Below are positions 1 through 9,207 of a stretch of 64,000 bases of DNA, in pieces. Position numbers and translations under genes: made by a program. The stretch's first letter is position 1; each line of letters opens with the position of its first letter. The notes beneath the pieces were generated by a model, which was not told where the DNA came from, did no database searches, and was given only the letters and a program-made list of their open reading frames with translations. Source of the stretch: Paraburkholderia phenazinium (GTDB taxonomy: Bacteria; Pseudomonadota; Gammaproteobacteria; Burkholderiales; Burkholderiaceae); NCBI RefSeq assembly GCF_900141745.1, contig NZ_FSRM01000002.1:2976001-3040000 (forward strand), given 5' to 3'.

Positions 1-304
1 CCGGGTGGCCGCCCACCTGCAGCAGCGCCAGCACCAGCGACGTAAATTCATGTCCCATCGGGATGCCGGCAAAGCGGATGCCCGTGTCCTTACCCGGCTC
101 GCCGATCGAGAACGAAGGCTTGCGCTCCGCGTCGCCGCGTCGCTCGATCACGCTGACGCGCGCCGACAGCGTCGCGATGTCGTTCAGCAGTGCGAGCAGT
201 TCCTGCGATTTGGCGCTGTCGTCGAGCGAGGCCACGATCTCGATCGGCCGGCTGACCTTTTCCAGGTACGATTTCAACTGAGTCTTGAGATTGGCATCCA
301 GCAT
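1..304 (-). CDS. ahpF: Alkyl hydroperoxide reductase subunit F, N-terminal part (cut by window edge)
   Basis: AhpF is the flavoprotein that passes electrons from NADH to the peroxidase AhpC in the cytoplasm. The reading frame starts at an ATG at 304 and runs off the left edge, so only about 101 residues are visible. They begin [17 protein letters not shown] and continue with the pattern of the N-terminal thioredoxin-like domain of AhpF ([17 protein letters not shown], later [18 protein letters not shown]). The CxxC redox centre, FAD and NADH domains lie outside the window. It lies 171 bases downstream of ahpC on the same strand, the usual ahpC-ahpF order. I see no strong ribosome binding site before the ATG. 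Confidence 0.93.
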   Translation of the reverse strand, partial: MLDANLKTQLKSYLEKVSRPIEIVASLDDSAKSQELLALLNDIATLSARVSVIERRGDAERKPSFSIGEPGKDTGIRFAGIPMGHEFTSLVLALLQVGGHP

Positions 305-368
305 GGCTATTCGAATTCCGTGACGAGGGTTGGGCTCCGGGCGCCACCCACATTGCGTGGCGAGGAGC

Positions 369-420
369 CGTGCGGGCCGTATGCACATGAAGCTGCATTG
401 CGCGTGATACGGTCCGCACG
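369..420 (-). other. Stem-loop between ahpC and ahpF
   Basis: Arms 369-382 and 407-420 are inverted repeats of 14 bases with one mismatch, which becomes a G-U pair in RNA, around a 24-base loop. It lies in the 171-base gap between ahpC (upstream on the minus strand) and ahpF. There is no T-run, so it is not a classical terminator. It could attenuate or process the message so that ahpC is made in excess over ahpF; that role is inference. Confidence 0.5.
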
Positions 421-475
421 GAGAAACGCCAGCGAGTGGCGTGTACTGCGATGAGGCTGAGCCAAGCGGGAGCGC

Positions 476-1039
476 TTAGATCTTGCCGACCAGGTCGAGC
501 GACGGGGTCAGCGTTTCAGCGCCCGGCGTCCACTTGGCGGGGCACACTTCACCCGGATGCGCTGCAATGTATTGCGCAGCCTGCACCTTGCGCAGCAGCT
601 CGCCGGCATCACGGCCAATGCCGTTGTCGTGGATTTCGCACAGCTTGATCTCGCCTTCCGGGTTGATCACGAAGGTGCCGCGCAGCGCCAGGCCTTCTTC
701 TTCGATCAGCACGTCGAAGTTGCGCGAGATGGCCAGTGTCGGATCGGCGATCATCGGATACTTGATCTTCTGGATCGTGTCCGACGTGTCGTGCCATGCC
801 TTGTGGGTAAAGTGCGTATCGGTCGACACGCTGTAGATCTCGACGCCGAGCTTCTGGAATTCGGCATAACGATCGGCCAGGTCGCCCAGTTCGGTCGGGC
901 AAACAAACGTGAAGTCAGCCGGGTAGAACACGACGACCGACCACTTGCCCTTCAGGGTTTCGTCGGTAACGGTCTGGAAGTCGCCATTGTGGTAAGCGGT
1001 TGCCTTGAAAGGTTTGATCTGGCTGTTGATGATCGGCAT
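476..1039 (-). CDS. ahpC: Alkyl hydroperoxide reductase subunit C (2-Cys peroxiredoxin)
   Basis: AhpC reduces hydrogen peroxide, organic peroxides and peroxynitrite in the cytoplasm and is recycled by AhpF. The protein is 187 residues, the normal length. It shows the peroxidatic cysteine motif DFTFVCPTE near residue 47 and the resolving cysteine in GEVCPAKW near residue 166. The ATG at 1039 is chosen because it begins the family-typical [11 protein letters not shown] and follows AGAGGA; the open frame continues far upstream but that part is low-complexity and antisense to the exporter. The divergent spacer to the exporter (1040-1243) is locally AT-rich and probably holds the ahpC promoter; I could not find a full OxyR site. 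Confidence 0.97.
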   Translation of the reverse strand: MPIINSQIKPFKATAYHNGDFQTVTDETLKGKWSVVVFYPADFTFVCPTELGDLADRYAEFQKLGVEIYSVSTDTHFTHKAWHDTSDTIQKIKYPMIADPTLAISRNFDVLIEEEGLALRGTFVINPEGEIKLCEIHDNGIGRDAGELLRKVQAAQYIAAHPGEVCPAKWTPGAETLTPSLDLVGKI

Positions 1040-1243
1040 CTGATGCGTCCTCTTTTGGTACGTGGTTGAGAAAGTGATGACAGTATGTCTGGATCCACTT
1101 AATAGAAAAAGTTGATTGTTTAAATCGTCATCATTGGATTTGACTATTTCTCCTTCCAGGAGAAATCCCGGCCCCGGATGCCGGCTTTGGCCGTCTTCGG
1201 CAATACTTCTACTTTTCCACTTTTTCCTCGCAAACGGACCGCG

Positions 1244-2674
1244 ATGACCGACACCCAGAAACGCCCCGGCTTCATCGGCTGGTTGCCCTATATCGTCGCG
1301 GCGACCTTCTTCATGGAGTATCTGGACACCACGGTGATCGCCACCGCCCTGCCGCAGATGGCGCGTTCGTTCGGCGTGGGTCCGAACAGCCTCAGCCTCG
1401 GCATGACGGCCTACATGCTGGCGCTGGCGATTTTCATCCCGGTAAGCGGCTGGGTTGCCGATCGGTGCGGCTCGCGCACGGTCTTCTTTAGCGCGATCGG
1501 CGTGTTTACGGTCGCGTCGGTGTTGTGCGGGATGTCGCAAAACGTGACGGAATTCACCGCCGCGCGTCTGTTGCAAGGGATGGGCGGCGCGATGATGGTC
1601 CCGGTCGGCCGGCTGATCGTGGTGCGCAGCACCGAGAAAAGCCGCCTGATGCAGGCCATCTCGACCATTACGTGGCCGGCGATCGTCGCGCCGGTGGTCG
1701 GGCCGCCGATCGGCGGCTTCATCACCACCTACGCGAACTGGCGCTGGATCTTTCTGCTGAACGTGCCGTTCGGCATCGCGGTGATGGCGGCAGTGGTCGC
1801 ACTGGTGCCCAACCTGAAAGGCAGCGAGCGCCGCCCGCTCGATCTCGTCGGCCTGCTGCTGAGCGGCGCCACCCTTACTTCGATCCTGTACGGCGCCGAA
1901 CTCGCCAGCCAGCCCGGCGAAAATCCGTGGATAGCAGGCGCCCTCGTGGCAGCGGGTCTGGTGATCGGGTTCGTGGCATTCCGGCATGCACAGCGCCATC
2001 CGCATCCGCTGATCGACGTCTCGACGCTCAGGATTCCCACTTTCTCGGTGACGGTGATAACCGGTTCGTTCACACGTATCGGCATCGGCGCTGTGCCGTA
2101 TCTGATGCCGCTGCTGTTCCAGATCGGCTTCGGTCTGTCCGCGTTCAAGTCGGGGCTATTGCTGCTGGCGAGCGCGCTCGGCAACCTGGGTATGAAGGCG
2201 TTGACCACGCGCATCCTGCAGCGCTATGGCTTCCGGATGGTGTCGATCGTCGACGTCGCCGCAGCCGGCGTCTTCATTATCGCCTGCGGCCTGCTGACGC
2301 CACAGGCGCCGCTCGCCTGGGTGCTGATCGTGATATTCGGATATGGCGTGGCGCGCTCGATGCAGTTCACGACGCTCGCCACCCTCGCCTACGCAGACGT
2401 CGCCCAGCCGCAGATGAGCGCGGCCAGCACGCTGTGGAGCGCGGCGGCGCAAATGACCATCGGCCTGGGCATTGCCTTCGGCGCGGTGGCGTTGCGCGGT
2501 GCCGCCGTGTTCAACGGCGAGACCTCAGGGCATGTTTTTACGCTCGATGACTTCCGCATCGCCTTTCTCTGCGCCGGATTGGTGACGCTCGCATCGGTGT
2601 GGGGTTACTGGCAGCTGGAACACAACGCGGGGCAGAGCGTCGGCGGAGGCTCGCGGCGCCAGGACGCTTCCTGA
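1244..2674 (+). CDS. MFS multidrug exporter, DHA2 (EmrB/QacA) family
   Basis: A 476-residue inner-membrane protein of the 14-helix DHA2 drug:proton antiporter family. Helix 1 carries [14 protein letters not shown], the D-T-T-V signature of DHA2 proteins. Motif A lies in the loop after helix 2 ([12 protein letters not shown]) and motif C in helix 5 ([12 protein letters not shown]). The ATG at 1244 ([10 protein letters not shown]) is preferred to an in-frame one at 1178 because the earlier 22 residues are not membrane-protein-like. It is divergent from ahpC. Substrate cannot be told from sequence. No regulator or membrane-fusion partner lies next to it, so it may work alone. Confidence 0.9.
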   Translation: MTDTQKRPGFIGWLPYIVAATFFMEYLDTTVIATALPQMARSFGVGPNSLSLGMTAYMLALAIFIPVSGWVADRCGSRTVFFSAIGVFTVASVLCGMSQNVTEFTAARLLQGMGGAMMVPVGRLIVVRSTEKSRLMQAISTITWPAIVAPVVGPPIGGFITTYANWRWIFLLNVPFGIAVMAAVVALVPNLKGSERRPLDLVGLLLSGATLTSILYGAELASQPGENPWIAGALVAAGLVIGFVAFRHAQRHPHPLIDVSTLRIPTFSVTVITGSFTRIGIGAVPYLMPLLFQIGFGLSAFKSGLLLLASALGNLGMKALTTRILQRYGFRMVSIVDVAAAGVFIIACGLLTPQAPLAWVLIVIFGYGVARSMQFTTLATLAYADVAQPQMSAASTLWSAAAQMTIGLGIAFGAVALRGAAVFNGETSGHVFTLDDFRIAFLCAGLVTLASVWGYWQLEHNAGQSVGGGSRRQDAS

Positions 2675-2800
2675 GCGTGATCAATGGCGTGGACGTAAGC
2701 CAGGCAGAAGCCTGCCACCGCGCCCCACCTGTCACATCCCCGCAACGTTGGACGGTTAGTTTGCTTGCACTACTCGAAATCACTCGAAACCGTCCTCCCA

Positions 2801-3478
2801 ATGACATCGCCGTCAGAGCGTCCCCGACAGTCACGCGGCAGTTCCTTCAAGGCCGCTTATATGAGTGCGGTGTTGAACGCCGTGCTGATGGCCATGCAGA
2901 TTGTCATTGGCCTGTTCGCGCATTCCGACGGCCTGGTGGCTGACGGTATCCATACGCTCAGCGATCTCGCCGCCGACGGCGTCGTCATCGCCGTGCTGTT
3001 TCTCGGCGCGGCTGCGGCCTCCGGCCGGCGTGCTCCCAACAGCGACGGCGGCTTCCATGCATCGCTCGCGACGCTAGTCATCGGCGTGCTGCTGATCGGC
3101 ACCGCCGGCGAGATGCTGTGGCATAGCATCGGACCCGCCACGATTCTCACTGTTAGCACCAGCGTGCGTGCGAGCGCGCTGGTGGTCGCGGTCTTCGTCA
3201 TGTTCGCCAAGGAAGCGCTGTTCCGCTATATGCGGTCGGTGGCTCAACGAACACATTCTGGCGTTCTGCTTGCCAGTGCCTGGCACGCCAGACTCGACGC
3301 GGTATCGGCGCTGGTTGCCATGATGGGCATTCTCGGCAGCATGGCCGGCCTGCCGATGCTCGATCACGTCGCGGCCGGTGTGATCGGCCTGATGATCCTG
3401 CGCATGGGTTACAACAACTGCTGGTCGGCGCTGAAGGACCTGGCCGCCCGGCCGCTCGGCAACACTGCCGGCCAATGA
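2801..3478 (+). CDS. Cation diffusion facilitator-like membrane protein, short form
   Basis: A 225-residue membrane protein resembling the transmembrane part of cation diffusion facilitators, which export Zn, Mn, Fe or Co. Two H/D-rich helices are visible: ADGIHTLSDLAADG in the second helix and WHARLDAVSALVA in the fifth, which matches the HxxxD metal-site pattern. Typical family members are near 300 residues and end in a cytoplasmic metal-sensing domain; this one stops straight after the membrane part. The ATG at 2801 is chosen over an in-frame one at 2765; neither has a clear Shine-Dalgarno site. The metal is unknown. Confidence 0.75.
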   Translation: MTSPSERPRQSRGSSFKAAYMSAVLNAVLMAMQIVIGLFAHSDGLVADGIHTLSDLAADGVVIAVLFLGAAAASGRRAPNSDGGFHASLATLVIGVLLIGTAGEMLWHSIGPATILTVSTSVRASALVVAVFVMFAKEALFRYMRSVAQRTHSGVLLASAWHARLDAVSALVAMMGILGSMAGLPMLDHVAAGVIGLMILRMGYNNCWSALKDLAARPLGNTAGQ

Positions 3479-3533
3479 CAGCGACAGGGGCAAGCGCCGA
3501 TGCCTCGCAAGCAGGCACACGAGCAAACGCCGC

Positions 3534-3562
3534 TTGACTGGCCCTGCCGTTTGTGATCCTAT
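3534..3562 (+). promoter_or_regulatory. Candidate promoter of the leucine leader
   Basis: TTGACT at 3534-3539 is a good -35 hexamer. Seventeen bases later TCCTAT (3557-3562) is a weak -10 match. The predicted start of transcription falls at about 3569-3571, on top of the leader peptide ATG at 3570. If so, the leader would be read from a nearly leaderless message, which fits the lack of a Shine-Dalgarno site. Confidence 0.35.
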
Positions 3563-3569
3563 TACGCCC

Positions 3570-3656
3570 ATGTTCGCCGCACAGACCCTGCTATCCCTCC
3601 TACTACTAGCCCGCTCTACCGGGCTAGGTCTGCTGCTACGCGCTTCCCGCATCTAA
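3570..3656 (+). CDS. leuL: leuA leader peptide (leucine attenuation)
   Basis: A 28-codon reading frame, MFAAQTLLSLLLLARSTG and ten more residues, ends at TAA 119 bases before leuA. Ten of the 28 residues are leucine, in runs of two, four, one and three. Six of the ten leucine codons are CTA, a codon rarely used in the high-GC genes around it. This is the design of a ribosome-stalling attenuator: scarce leucyl-tRNA stalls the ribosome and lets leuA be transcribed. A 7-bp perfect hairpin lies inside the frame (3607-3613 with 3620-3626). No Shine-Dalgarno site is visible. Function is inferred from codon content and position only. Confidence 0.8.
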   Translation: MFAAQTLLSLLLLARSTGLGLLLRASRI

Positions 3657-3716
3657 CGCATCTGAAGCGCAGTTAATTCCCAAGTTTTGCTGACCTTGCC
3701 CCGGTTGCCCAACCGG
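3607..3716 (+). promoter_or_regulatory. Leader RNA hairpins upstream of leuA (attenuator region)
   Basis: Two strong stems are visible. The first (TAGCCCG, 3607-3613, with CGGGCTA, 3620-3626) lies inside the leader peptide. The second (CCGGTT, 3701-3706, with AACCGG, 3711-3716, loop GCCC) lies between the leader stop and leuA. No T-run follows the second stem, so termination may be Rho-dependent, or the alternative pairing may act in another way. RNA folding and termination are not shown by the sequence alone. Confidence 0.45.
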
Positions 3717-3774
3717 CGGCCGTGCTTCGTCCCGTTCCTTTGCGTCTCCCGTTTTTCGAACCCACGAGCCCATC

Positions 3775-5511
3775 ATGCTGAAAAATCCTGCTACCAAGTA
3801 CCGCCCGTTCACCCCCGTCAACTTGCCGGATCGCACCTGGCCGTCGCGCACCATCACGCGCCCGCCGATCTGGATGAGCACCGACCTGCGCGACGGCAAT
3901 CAGGCGCTGTTCGAGCCGATGAACGCGCAACGCAAGATGCGCATGTTCAAGACGCTGGTGCAGATTGGCTTCAAGGAAATCGAAGTGGCGTTTCCATCGG
4001 CGTCCGAAACCGACTTCAATTTCGTACGCGAACTGATCGAGGGCGGCCACATTCCGGATGACGTCACGATCGAAGTGTTGACCCAGGCGCGCGACGACCT
4101 GATCGAGCGCACCTTCGAATCTCTGCGCGGCGTGCCGCGTGCGATCGTGCATCTGTATAACGCCACCGCGCCGGAATTCCGCAAGATCGTATTCGGGCTC
4201 GACCGTAACGGTGTCAAGCAACTGGCCGTGAACGCGGCACGCACCATGAAGCGTCTCGTGGATGCCACCCCGGAGACGGCTTTCACGCTGCAGTACAGCC
4301 CGGAGACCTTCACCGCCACCGAACTCGATTTCGCCAAGGAAGTGTGCGATGCCGTGTTCGATGTCTGGCAGCCGACGCCCGAGCGCAAAGCCATCGTCAA
4401 CCTGCCGGCCACGGTGGAAGTCGGCACGCCGAATTTCTACGCGGACCAGATCGAGTGGATGCACCGCAACCTGGCGCGGCGCGACTCGCTGCTGCTTTCG
4501 GTTCACCCGCACAACGATCGCGGCACCGCAGTCGCCGCGGCTGAACTGGCCGTCATGGCCGGTGCCGACCGCGTCGAAGGTTGTCTCTTCGGTAATGGTG
4601 AGCGCACCGGCAACGTCGACCTCGTGACGCTGGCGATCAATCTTTACACCCAGGGCGTCGACCCGGGACTCGATTTCTCGCACATCAACGAAGTCGCGCG
4701 CACCGCCGAGGAATGCACGCAATTGCCGGTGCATCCGCGTCACCCGTATGTCGGCGATCTGGTGTTCACCGCCTTCTCGGGATCGCACCAGGATGCGATC
4801 AAGAAAGGCTTCGCCGTGCAGAAGGATGACGCGCTGTGGGAAATGCCTTATCTGCCGATCGACCCGCGCGATCTGGGCCGCACTTACGATTCGATCATCC
4901 GGGTCAACAGCCAGTCCGGTAAAGGCGGTATTGCTTACCTGCTCGAACAGACACATGGCGTTGTGCTGCCGCGGCGACTGCAGGTCGACTTCAGCTCGGC
5001 CGTCCAGCAACTCACCGACGATAGCGGTCAGGAAGTCACCGCACAGCAGATCTGGGAAGTGTTCCAGGATGAATACGTGCGCGGTGAAACGCCGCTGCGT
5101 TACATCGGCCATGCGCTGTCAGAAGACGGCGGGCGCGAGCGCATCAAGCTGACGGTGGAGATAGCCGGTAAGCGCACCGTGCTGGCAGGCGAAGGCAACG
5201 GCCCGCTCGACGCGTTGATGCATGCGCTGCGCACCCCTGTGCGGATCCAGCACTACGAAGAACGTGCGCTTACTCAGGGCGCGGACGCGAAGGCAATCGC
5301 GATTGCCGAAATGGCCGGTGCGCAGGTAGTGGGCAGCGCGTTCGGCGTGGGCATCGATGCGAATCTGATTACCGCTTCGATCCGCGCCGTAATCAGCGGC
5401 ATCAATCGTGCGTATGCCCGTTCGGATGCTGATGCGCAAGCGCATTTCTTCGATGCAGTGCTGCGCGAAGTGGCGGACGACGAGCGCAGCAAGGCGCTGC
5501 AGGCGGGGTAA
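3775..5511 (+). CDS. leuA: 2-isopropylmalate synthase, long (LeuA2) form
   Basis: LeuA condenses acetyl-CoA with 2-oxoisovalerate, the first committed step of leucine synthesis. The protein has 578 residues, matching the long form common in Burkholderia rather than the ~510-residue enteric form. The catalytic TIM barrel shows STDLRDGNQ near residue 35 and the metal-binding HPHNDRGT near residue 243; [13 protein letters not shown] follows. The C-terminal third is the regulatory domain that binds leucine in the family, so feedback inhibition is expected. It stands alone here, without leuBCD, behind its own leader peptide. The ATG at 3775 begins [12 protein letters not shown], the usual start of this form. 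Confidence 0.97.
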   Translation: MLKNPATKYRPFTPVNLPDRTWPSRTITRPPIWMSTDLRDGNQALFEPMNAQRKMRMFKTLVQIGFKEIEVAFPSASETDFNFVRELIEGGHIPDDVTIEVLTQARDDLIERTFESLRGVPRAIVHLYNATAPEFRKIVFGLDRNGVKQLAVNAARTMKRLVDATPETAFTLQYSPETFTATELDFAKEVCDAVFDVWQPTPERKAIVNLPATVEVGTPNFYADQIEWMHRNLARRDSLLLSVHPHNDRGTAVAAAELAVMAGADRVEGCLFGNGERTGNVDLVTLAINLYTQGVDPGLDFSHINEVARTAEECTQLPVHPRHPYVGDLVFTAFSGSHQDAIKKGFAVQKDDALWEMPYLPIDPRDLGRTYDSIIRVNSQSGKGGIAYLLEQTHGVVLPRRLQVDFSSAVQQLTDDSGQEVTAQQIWEVFQDEYVRGETPLRYIGHALSEDGGRERIKLTVEIAGKRTVLAGEGNGPLDALMHALRTPVRIQHYEERALTQGADAKAIAIAEMAGAQVVGSAFGVGIDANLITASIRAVISGINRAYARSDADAQAHFFDAVLREVADDERSKALQAG

Positions 5512-5518
5512 AGCAACG

Positions 5519-5548
5519 GGGGACGGGAAAGCGGGAAAGCGAGTCCCC
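5519..5548 (+). terminator. Weak hairpin between convergent leuA and oxygenase genes
   Basis: GGGGAC (5519-5524) pairs with GTCCCC (5543-5548) around an 18-base loop made of a short direct repeat, gggaaagc twice. It lies eight bases after the leuA stop and touches the stop codon of the convergent gene. There is no T-run, so terminator activity is only suggested. Confidence 0.3.
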
Positions 5549-6537
5549 TAAGCGTACTCGCGCTCCCGCATCCACTTCGTCATGATCCATTTGTCGCCGC
5601 CCAACACGGGCGCGCCGCCATGCAAGGTCAGCGGATCGAGTTGCCGCAAGCCGTTCAGATAACGGAAGTACACCGCCCCACCCTGCCTGCCGGTAACCGA
5701 TAAACCTGCCTCAGGGAAAATGGTCTCGCCACCATCCGGCACGTCGTTGAGATAAACGATTAGCGTCGCCACACGCTGGCCGCCGCGTGCGGTATGCACC
5801 GCGCTGCCCGGTTGATCGGGCGGAAAATAGTCGAAATGCGGACGGTATTCGCCGCTGGTGTTGTAATGCAGAATCTGCAGTCCCTCGCCGTTCTCCACCG
5901 GCCAGTTCATCACGCTGGAAATCCGCTGGTCGAGACGCTCGATGAGCGCGTCCTCGCCGCGTTGAAACCAGATACCCTCGCTGGTGCGATTGCGGATCAC
6001 GTCTTCTTGCCCGGTGTCCGGATTGACCGTAGTCGAGCGTTTGAGACGATGCCGCGAACGCTCCATCATCTCGGTGCACTCTTCAGGCGAAAGCACGTCG
6101 GCAAAGACGACCACTTGTGGCCGCTCGCAACGCATCACCACCTTCACATCGCGATCGTACGCGCGGATCAGATTGCCGCTTGCCACGGGTAATGCATCGT
6201 ACTGGTACGTGCCTTGTACCGCTTTGACGAGGCTCGCCTCGGTGCCTGCGGTTGCCACGATGCCGCCCGGTGTTCTTGCCTGATCAGCGCAGCCGAAGGC
6301 ACTCGGGCCGTTTGTTCCGTTCGATCCGCTTGCCACGCCCACGGCGCCCGCGGCATTAGCCGTTGCGGTGACCACACCGCCAATATTTGCGGAGCTCACC
6401 GCGCGCTGCACCGCGCTGCTAGCGGAGAACTGATCGAAACCCGCCCCCATCATGGCTGCGACCATGGAATCCACGGTACAGCCACGCTTCGCATTGGTGG
6501 CCAGCCAATCTTCCCAGGCCGCATCCACGACAGGCAT
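5548..6537 (-). CDS. 2-oxoglutarate/Fe(II) oxygenase, prolyl 4-hydroxylase type
   Basis: A 329-residue cytoplasmic protein with a C-terminal P4Hc domain (about 140-325). The iron triad is visible as H234 and D236 (PHFDYFPP) and H306 (LTLHGGAP), with K316 as the 2-oxoglutarate anchor. The family hydroxylates proline or other side chains; in bacteria the targets are mostly unknown. The N-terminal 110 residues are a helical segment followed by a Gly/Ala/Ser-rich linker at about 53-104, which looks disordered. The ATG at 6537 follows AAGGGA at a long spacing. It is convergent with leuA and I see no functional link between them. Confidence 0.88.
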   Translation of the reverse strand: MPVVDAAWEDWLATNAKRGCTVDSMVAAMMGAGFDQFSASSAVQRAVSSANIGGVVTATANAAGAVGVASGSNGTNGPSAFGCADQARTPGGIVATAGTEASLVKAVQGTYQYDALPVASGNLIRAYDRDVKVVMRCERPQVVVFADVLSPEECTEMMERSRHRLKRSTTVNPDTGQEDVIRNRTSEGIWFQRGEDALIERLDQRISSVMNWPVENGEGLQILHYNTSGEYRPHFDYFPPDQPGSAVHTARGGQRVATLIVYLNDVPDGGETIFPEAGLSVTGRQGGAVYFRYLNGLRQLDPLTLHGGAPVLGGDKWIMTKWMREREYA

Positions 6538-6712
6538 AAGTACTCGTCCCTTGGTATTGTTTGTTCGGGTTTATTCGGCGCGCGGGTAGGCGGCGAATTT
6601 CCGCTCACACGCAACGCTCGCTCTCAACGAGATACTGCATCAACCCGCCAATCTCACGCAAGTAGGCCAGGTGGACAGGCCATTCGGATCAGGGTCAACG
6701 TCGTGCCCGGAC

Positions 6713-7192
6713 TCAGCCGCGCTTGCTCCGATAAGCATCGAGGCCTTTCTTCGCCTGCGCCCGTATTGCCCCTTGCACGAAGGGCGTCCAGCCGAGCAAG
6801 GCGCCCTTGAGTCCCAATGCCTGCCGCGACCACCGCCAAAGATCGAAGCTGTCGCGATGCTCGACGATGCGCCCGTCCCTAAACACGAATTGCGCCTGAA
6901 TCCGGTTCTCCACCTCGCGGCCAGTCTGACTGAAAAGATAACGCGCCACCCAGTGCGCACGACCGGTACGCTCATCTGCGGTGACGGCGTCGAACGTCAG
7001 GGAAAAATCCTGGGCCCGCGCGACCAGCATGCGCCACATATCGCGCGCCTGCTCGCCGCGTAACTCGCCGAACACGGGGTCGCTGAAGACCACGTCATCG
7101 GCGTAGCATGCGCCCATCGCTTCGGCGTCCTGCTTCTGGAAAGCTTGATAGAAGCGCCCGATCAACTCGCTGTTGGTATTGGGATGACTCAT
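6713..7192 (-). CDS. NTF2-like (SnoaL-fold) protein
   Basis: A 159-residue protein with the cone-shaped NTF2-like fold: helices LIGRFYQAFQKQDAEAMGAC, then strands YADDVVFSDPVFGELRG and the C-terminal sheet NRIQAQFVFRDGRIVEH. The fold serves small hydrolases, isomerases and binding proteins, so the activity stays open. The ATG at 7192 (MSHPNTNSEL) is chosen because the 38 residues an earlier start would add do not fit the fold. It lies alone between the oxygenase and the exporter. Confidence 0.78.
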   Translation of the reverse strand: MSHPNTNSELIGRFYQAFQKQDAEAMGACYADDVVFSDPVFGELRGEQARDMWRMLVARAQDFSLTFDAVTADERTGRAHWVARYLFSQTGREVENRIQAQFVFRDGRIVEHRDSFDLWRWSRQALGLKGALLGWTPFVQGAIRAQAKKGLDAYRSKRG

Positions 7193-7365
7193 CGTTGGTA
7201 TTGTTCCCGTAGCAAAGCGGATGGTGCCATCGACCTTCTCCTTATGGCCGGCCTGTCTCAATGTCACGCGCGAACGAACCGCTGCGTTCGTGTCATATTG
7301 TGCCATTCAAACCGCCGCCGTCTCCGGCTCCGGGTCTGGGTCATTGCCCTGGGTGAGACGAGCGG

Positions 7366-8991
7366 CTAGCTGCCAGCCTGGACGTTATGGCCTCGAACCC
7401 GACCCGCCGCCGCGCGGCTTGCTCGACCCGCCAGCAAGTACACCGCCAGCGCGATCCCCGCCGCAACCGCAGCAGCAAGATAGAGCGATGATGCAAAACC
7501 GCTGGCAAAGCTGGCATGAGCAGCAGCCGCGAGCGGCGCGCTCATCGCCGGCGGCAGGTGTGCGCTCGCCCCAGCCGCATCACCGGCCAATACACGCGAC
7601 AGAAAGCCCGCGTCGAGTGCGCTTCGGAGCGCGGGAGTCAACTCAGGCCGCGCATAAAACGCGGACTGGGTGCGCGCAGCCAGCACTGCACCGAGCACGC
7701 CGACCGACGTCACGATGGCGGTAAAGCGCGTGGTCGTACTGATACCTGATGCCATGCCGGTACGGTTCGGCGGAACGCACGCCATGATGGCCTTTTGCGT
7801 GTCGCCGTTAAGAACGCCCGCGCCGAGGCCCGTCACCACCATTCCGATCGCCACCAGGCCATAACGCGCCTCGCCTGCAACCAGAGCAGTCAGAAGATTG
7901 CCCGCGCCGATCAAAAGCAAGCCCGTGCTGAGCATCGCCATAGCCGAGAGACGCCGGGACAACACCGCGCCGACATACGGCCCCACCACCATGGCAAGCG
8001 CAAACGGCAGCATGCCCACGCCCGCCGCGATGGCCGGTAGCCCAAAGGCGTTCTGCAGATAAAGCGGCAGAAAGGTCATCATGACCTGCGCGCATGCCGC
8101 ATAGCCAAACATGGCGAGAACCGCGGCCACGAAGCGCGGCTGACGGAACAGCGCAAGGTCCACCATCGCATGTCGACGCACGCGCTGCAGTTGAACGAAG
8201 GCCACAAACAGCAGCGCCGCCGCCGATAGTTTCACGCCGGTCGAGCCGCTCGTCCAACCCGCCGACGGTGCCGCGATCAACGCCCAGATAGCCACCGCCA
8301 GTCCGACGCCAAACAACAGGCTGCCCGCTACATCGATAGGTCCGGCTTCGGGGTTGCGTGAGTCCTGGATCGCACGCCACGCGCACACAATCAACACCGT
8401 GCAGACCGGCAGATTCAGCAGAAAGATCCAGCGCCAGCCGAGCCATTGCGTAATGACGCCACCCACCAGCGGCGCCACGGTCGTCGCCAGTCCCATGCAG
8501 GTGCCCCACACCGCCCAGGCACGCACGCGCTCGGGACCCTCATGAAACGTATTGGCGATCACGGCGAGCGCCGCAGTCACCAGCATCGCCGCGCCCACGC
8601 CCTTCACGGCGCGGGCAATATTCAGCAGCAATGCCGACGGCGCGAGGCCGCAGCCGAGCGACGCCAGAAAGAACACGGCGAGCCCAAGCAGCAGCATGCG
8701 TTTGCGGCCGAACCGGTCGGCCAGGCCGCCCGCCGGAAGCAGACACGCCGCGAAGGCGACCATATAGGCGCTGACGACCCATTCCACATCGGCAAAGCTT
8801 GCGTGGAACGAGCGGGCAATGGACGGTAACGAGACCGCGACCACATTGGTATCGAGCACGATCAGCGCGCAGATTGCGGAGGTGGTGCCAAGCACAAAGC
8901 CTGCGTTGCGGGGGAGGCCCGCCGGCGCAGGCGAGACCGGCTCATTGGTTGTTTGAGGACGCAGCGCGTCGCGAGTCTGGGACATAGGCAT
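7366..8991 (-). CDS. MFS exporter, DHA2 family
   Basis: A 541-residue, 14-helix inner-membrane transporter. Helix 1 carries LDTNVVAVSLPSIAR, close to the DHA2 signature; motif A is GGLADRFGRKRM and motif C lies in VAPLVGGVITQWLG. The region after residue 470 is Ala-rich and ends in one last helix. Two starts are possible, 8991 and 8985; neither has a clear ribosome binding site. Just upstream (9064-9086) is an inverted repeat that could be an operator, although no regulator gene adjoins. Substrate unknown. Confidence 0.88.
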   Translation of the reverse strand: MPMSQTRDALRPQTTNEPVSPAPAGLPRNAGFVLGTTSAICALIVLDTNVVAVSLPSIARSFHASFADVEWVVSAYMVAFAACLLPAGGLADRFGRKRMLLLGLAVFFLASLGCGLAPSALLLNIARAVKGVGAAMLVTAALAVIANTFHEGPERVRAWAVWGTCMGLATTVAPLVGGVITQWLGWRWIFLLNLPVCTVLIVCAWRAIQDSRNPEAGPIDVAGSLLFGVGLAVAIWALIAAPSAGWTSGSTGVKLSAAALLFVAFVQLQRVRRHAMVDLALFRQPRFVAAVLAMFGYAACAQVMMTFLPLYLQNAFGLPAIAAGVGMLPFALAMVVGPYVGAVLSRRLSAMAMLSTGLLLIGAGNLLTALVAGEARYGLVAIGMVVTGLGAGVLNGDTQKAIMACVPPNRTGMASGISTTTRFTAIVTSVGVLGAVLAARTQSAFYARPELTPALRSALDAGFLSRVLAGDAAGASAHLPPAMSAPLAAAAHASFASGFASSLYLAAAVAAGIALAVYLLAGRASRAAAGRVRGHNVQAGS

Positions 8992-9063
8992 AGGTGGGTC
9001 GATAGGTAAATCGATAGCTGGACTAACGCCAAACGGACCCCATCCTAGCCGTGCTGCTATTTC

Positions 9064-9086
9064 CTGTCATTGCCACAGACTGACAG
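9064..9086. promoter_or_regulatory. Inverted repeat upstream of the DHA2 exporter
   Basis: CTGTCA (9064-9069) and TGACAG (9081-9086) form a perfect 6-bp dyad with an 11-base spacer. It lies 73 bases upstream of the exporter start in an AT-rich stretch. It has the form of a dimeric repressor site, but no protein can be assigned. Confidence 0.3.
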
Positions 9087-9207
9087 AATAATTAATCTAT
9101 TTGGTAATGCAGACGACAACTCGGTCTGCGTCACATCCACTGGATCGCCAAGGTCGCGAGGCATCTTTGCTGCTCGCGGGTGGTCGAGGAACTGGATATC
9201 GTCGCGA

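Noticed and set aside
1101..1136. OxyR-like site upstream of ahpC
   Set aside because: ATAG at 1102 fits the first quarter of the OxyR pattern but the remaining quarters match poorly; not strong enough to list.
1040..2005. Long open frame extending ahpC upstream to 509 residues
   Set aside because: The added part is His/Arg/Asp-rich, antisense to a clear membrane transporter, and AhpC begins normally at 1039 with a ribosome binding site.
3673..5112. 479-residue frame antisense to leuA
   Set aside because: It mirrors the leuA coding sequence; composition is typical of high-GC antisense frames and no domain is seen.
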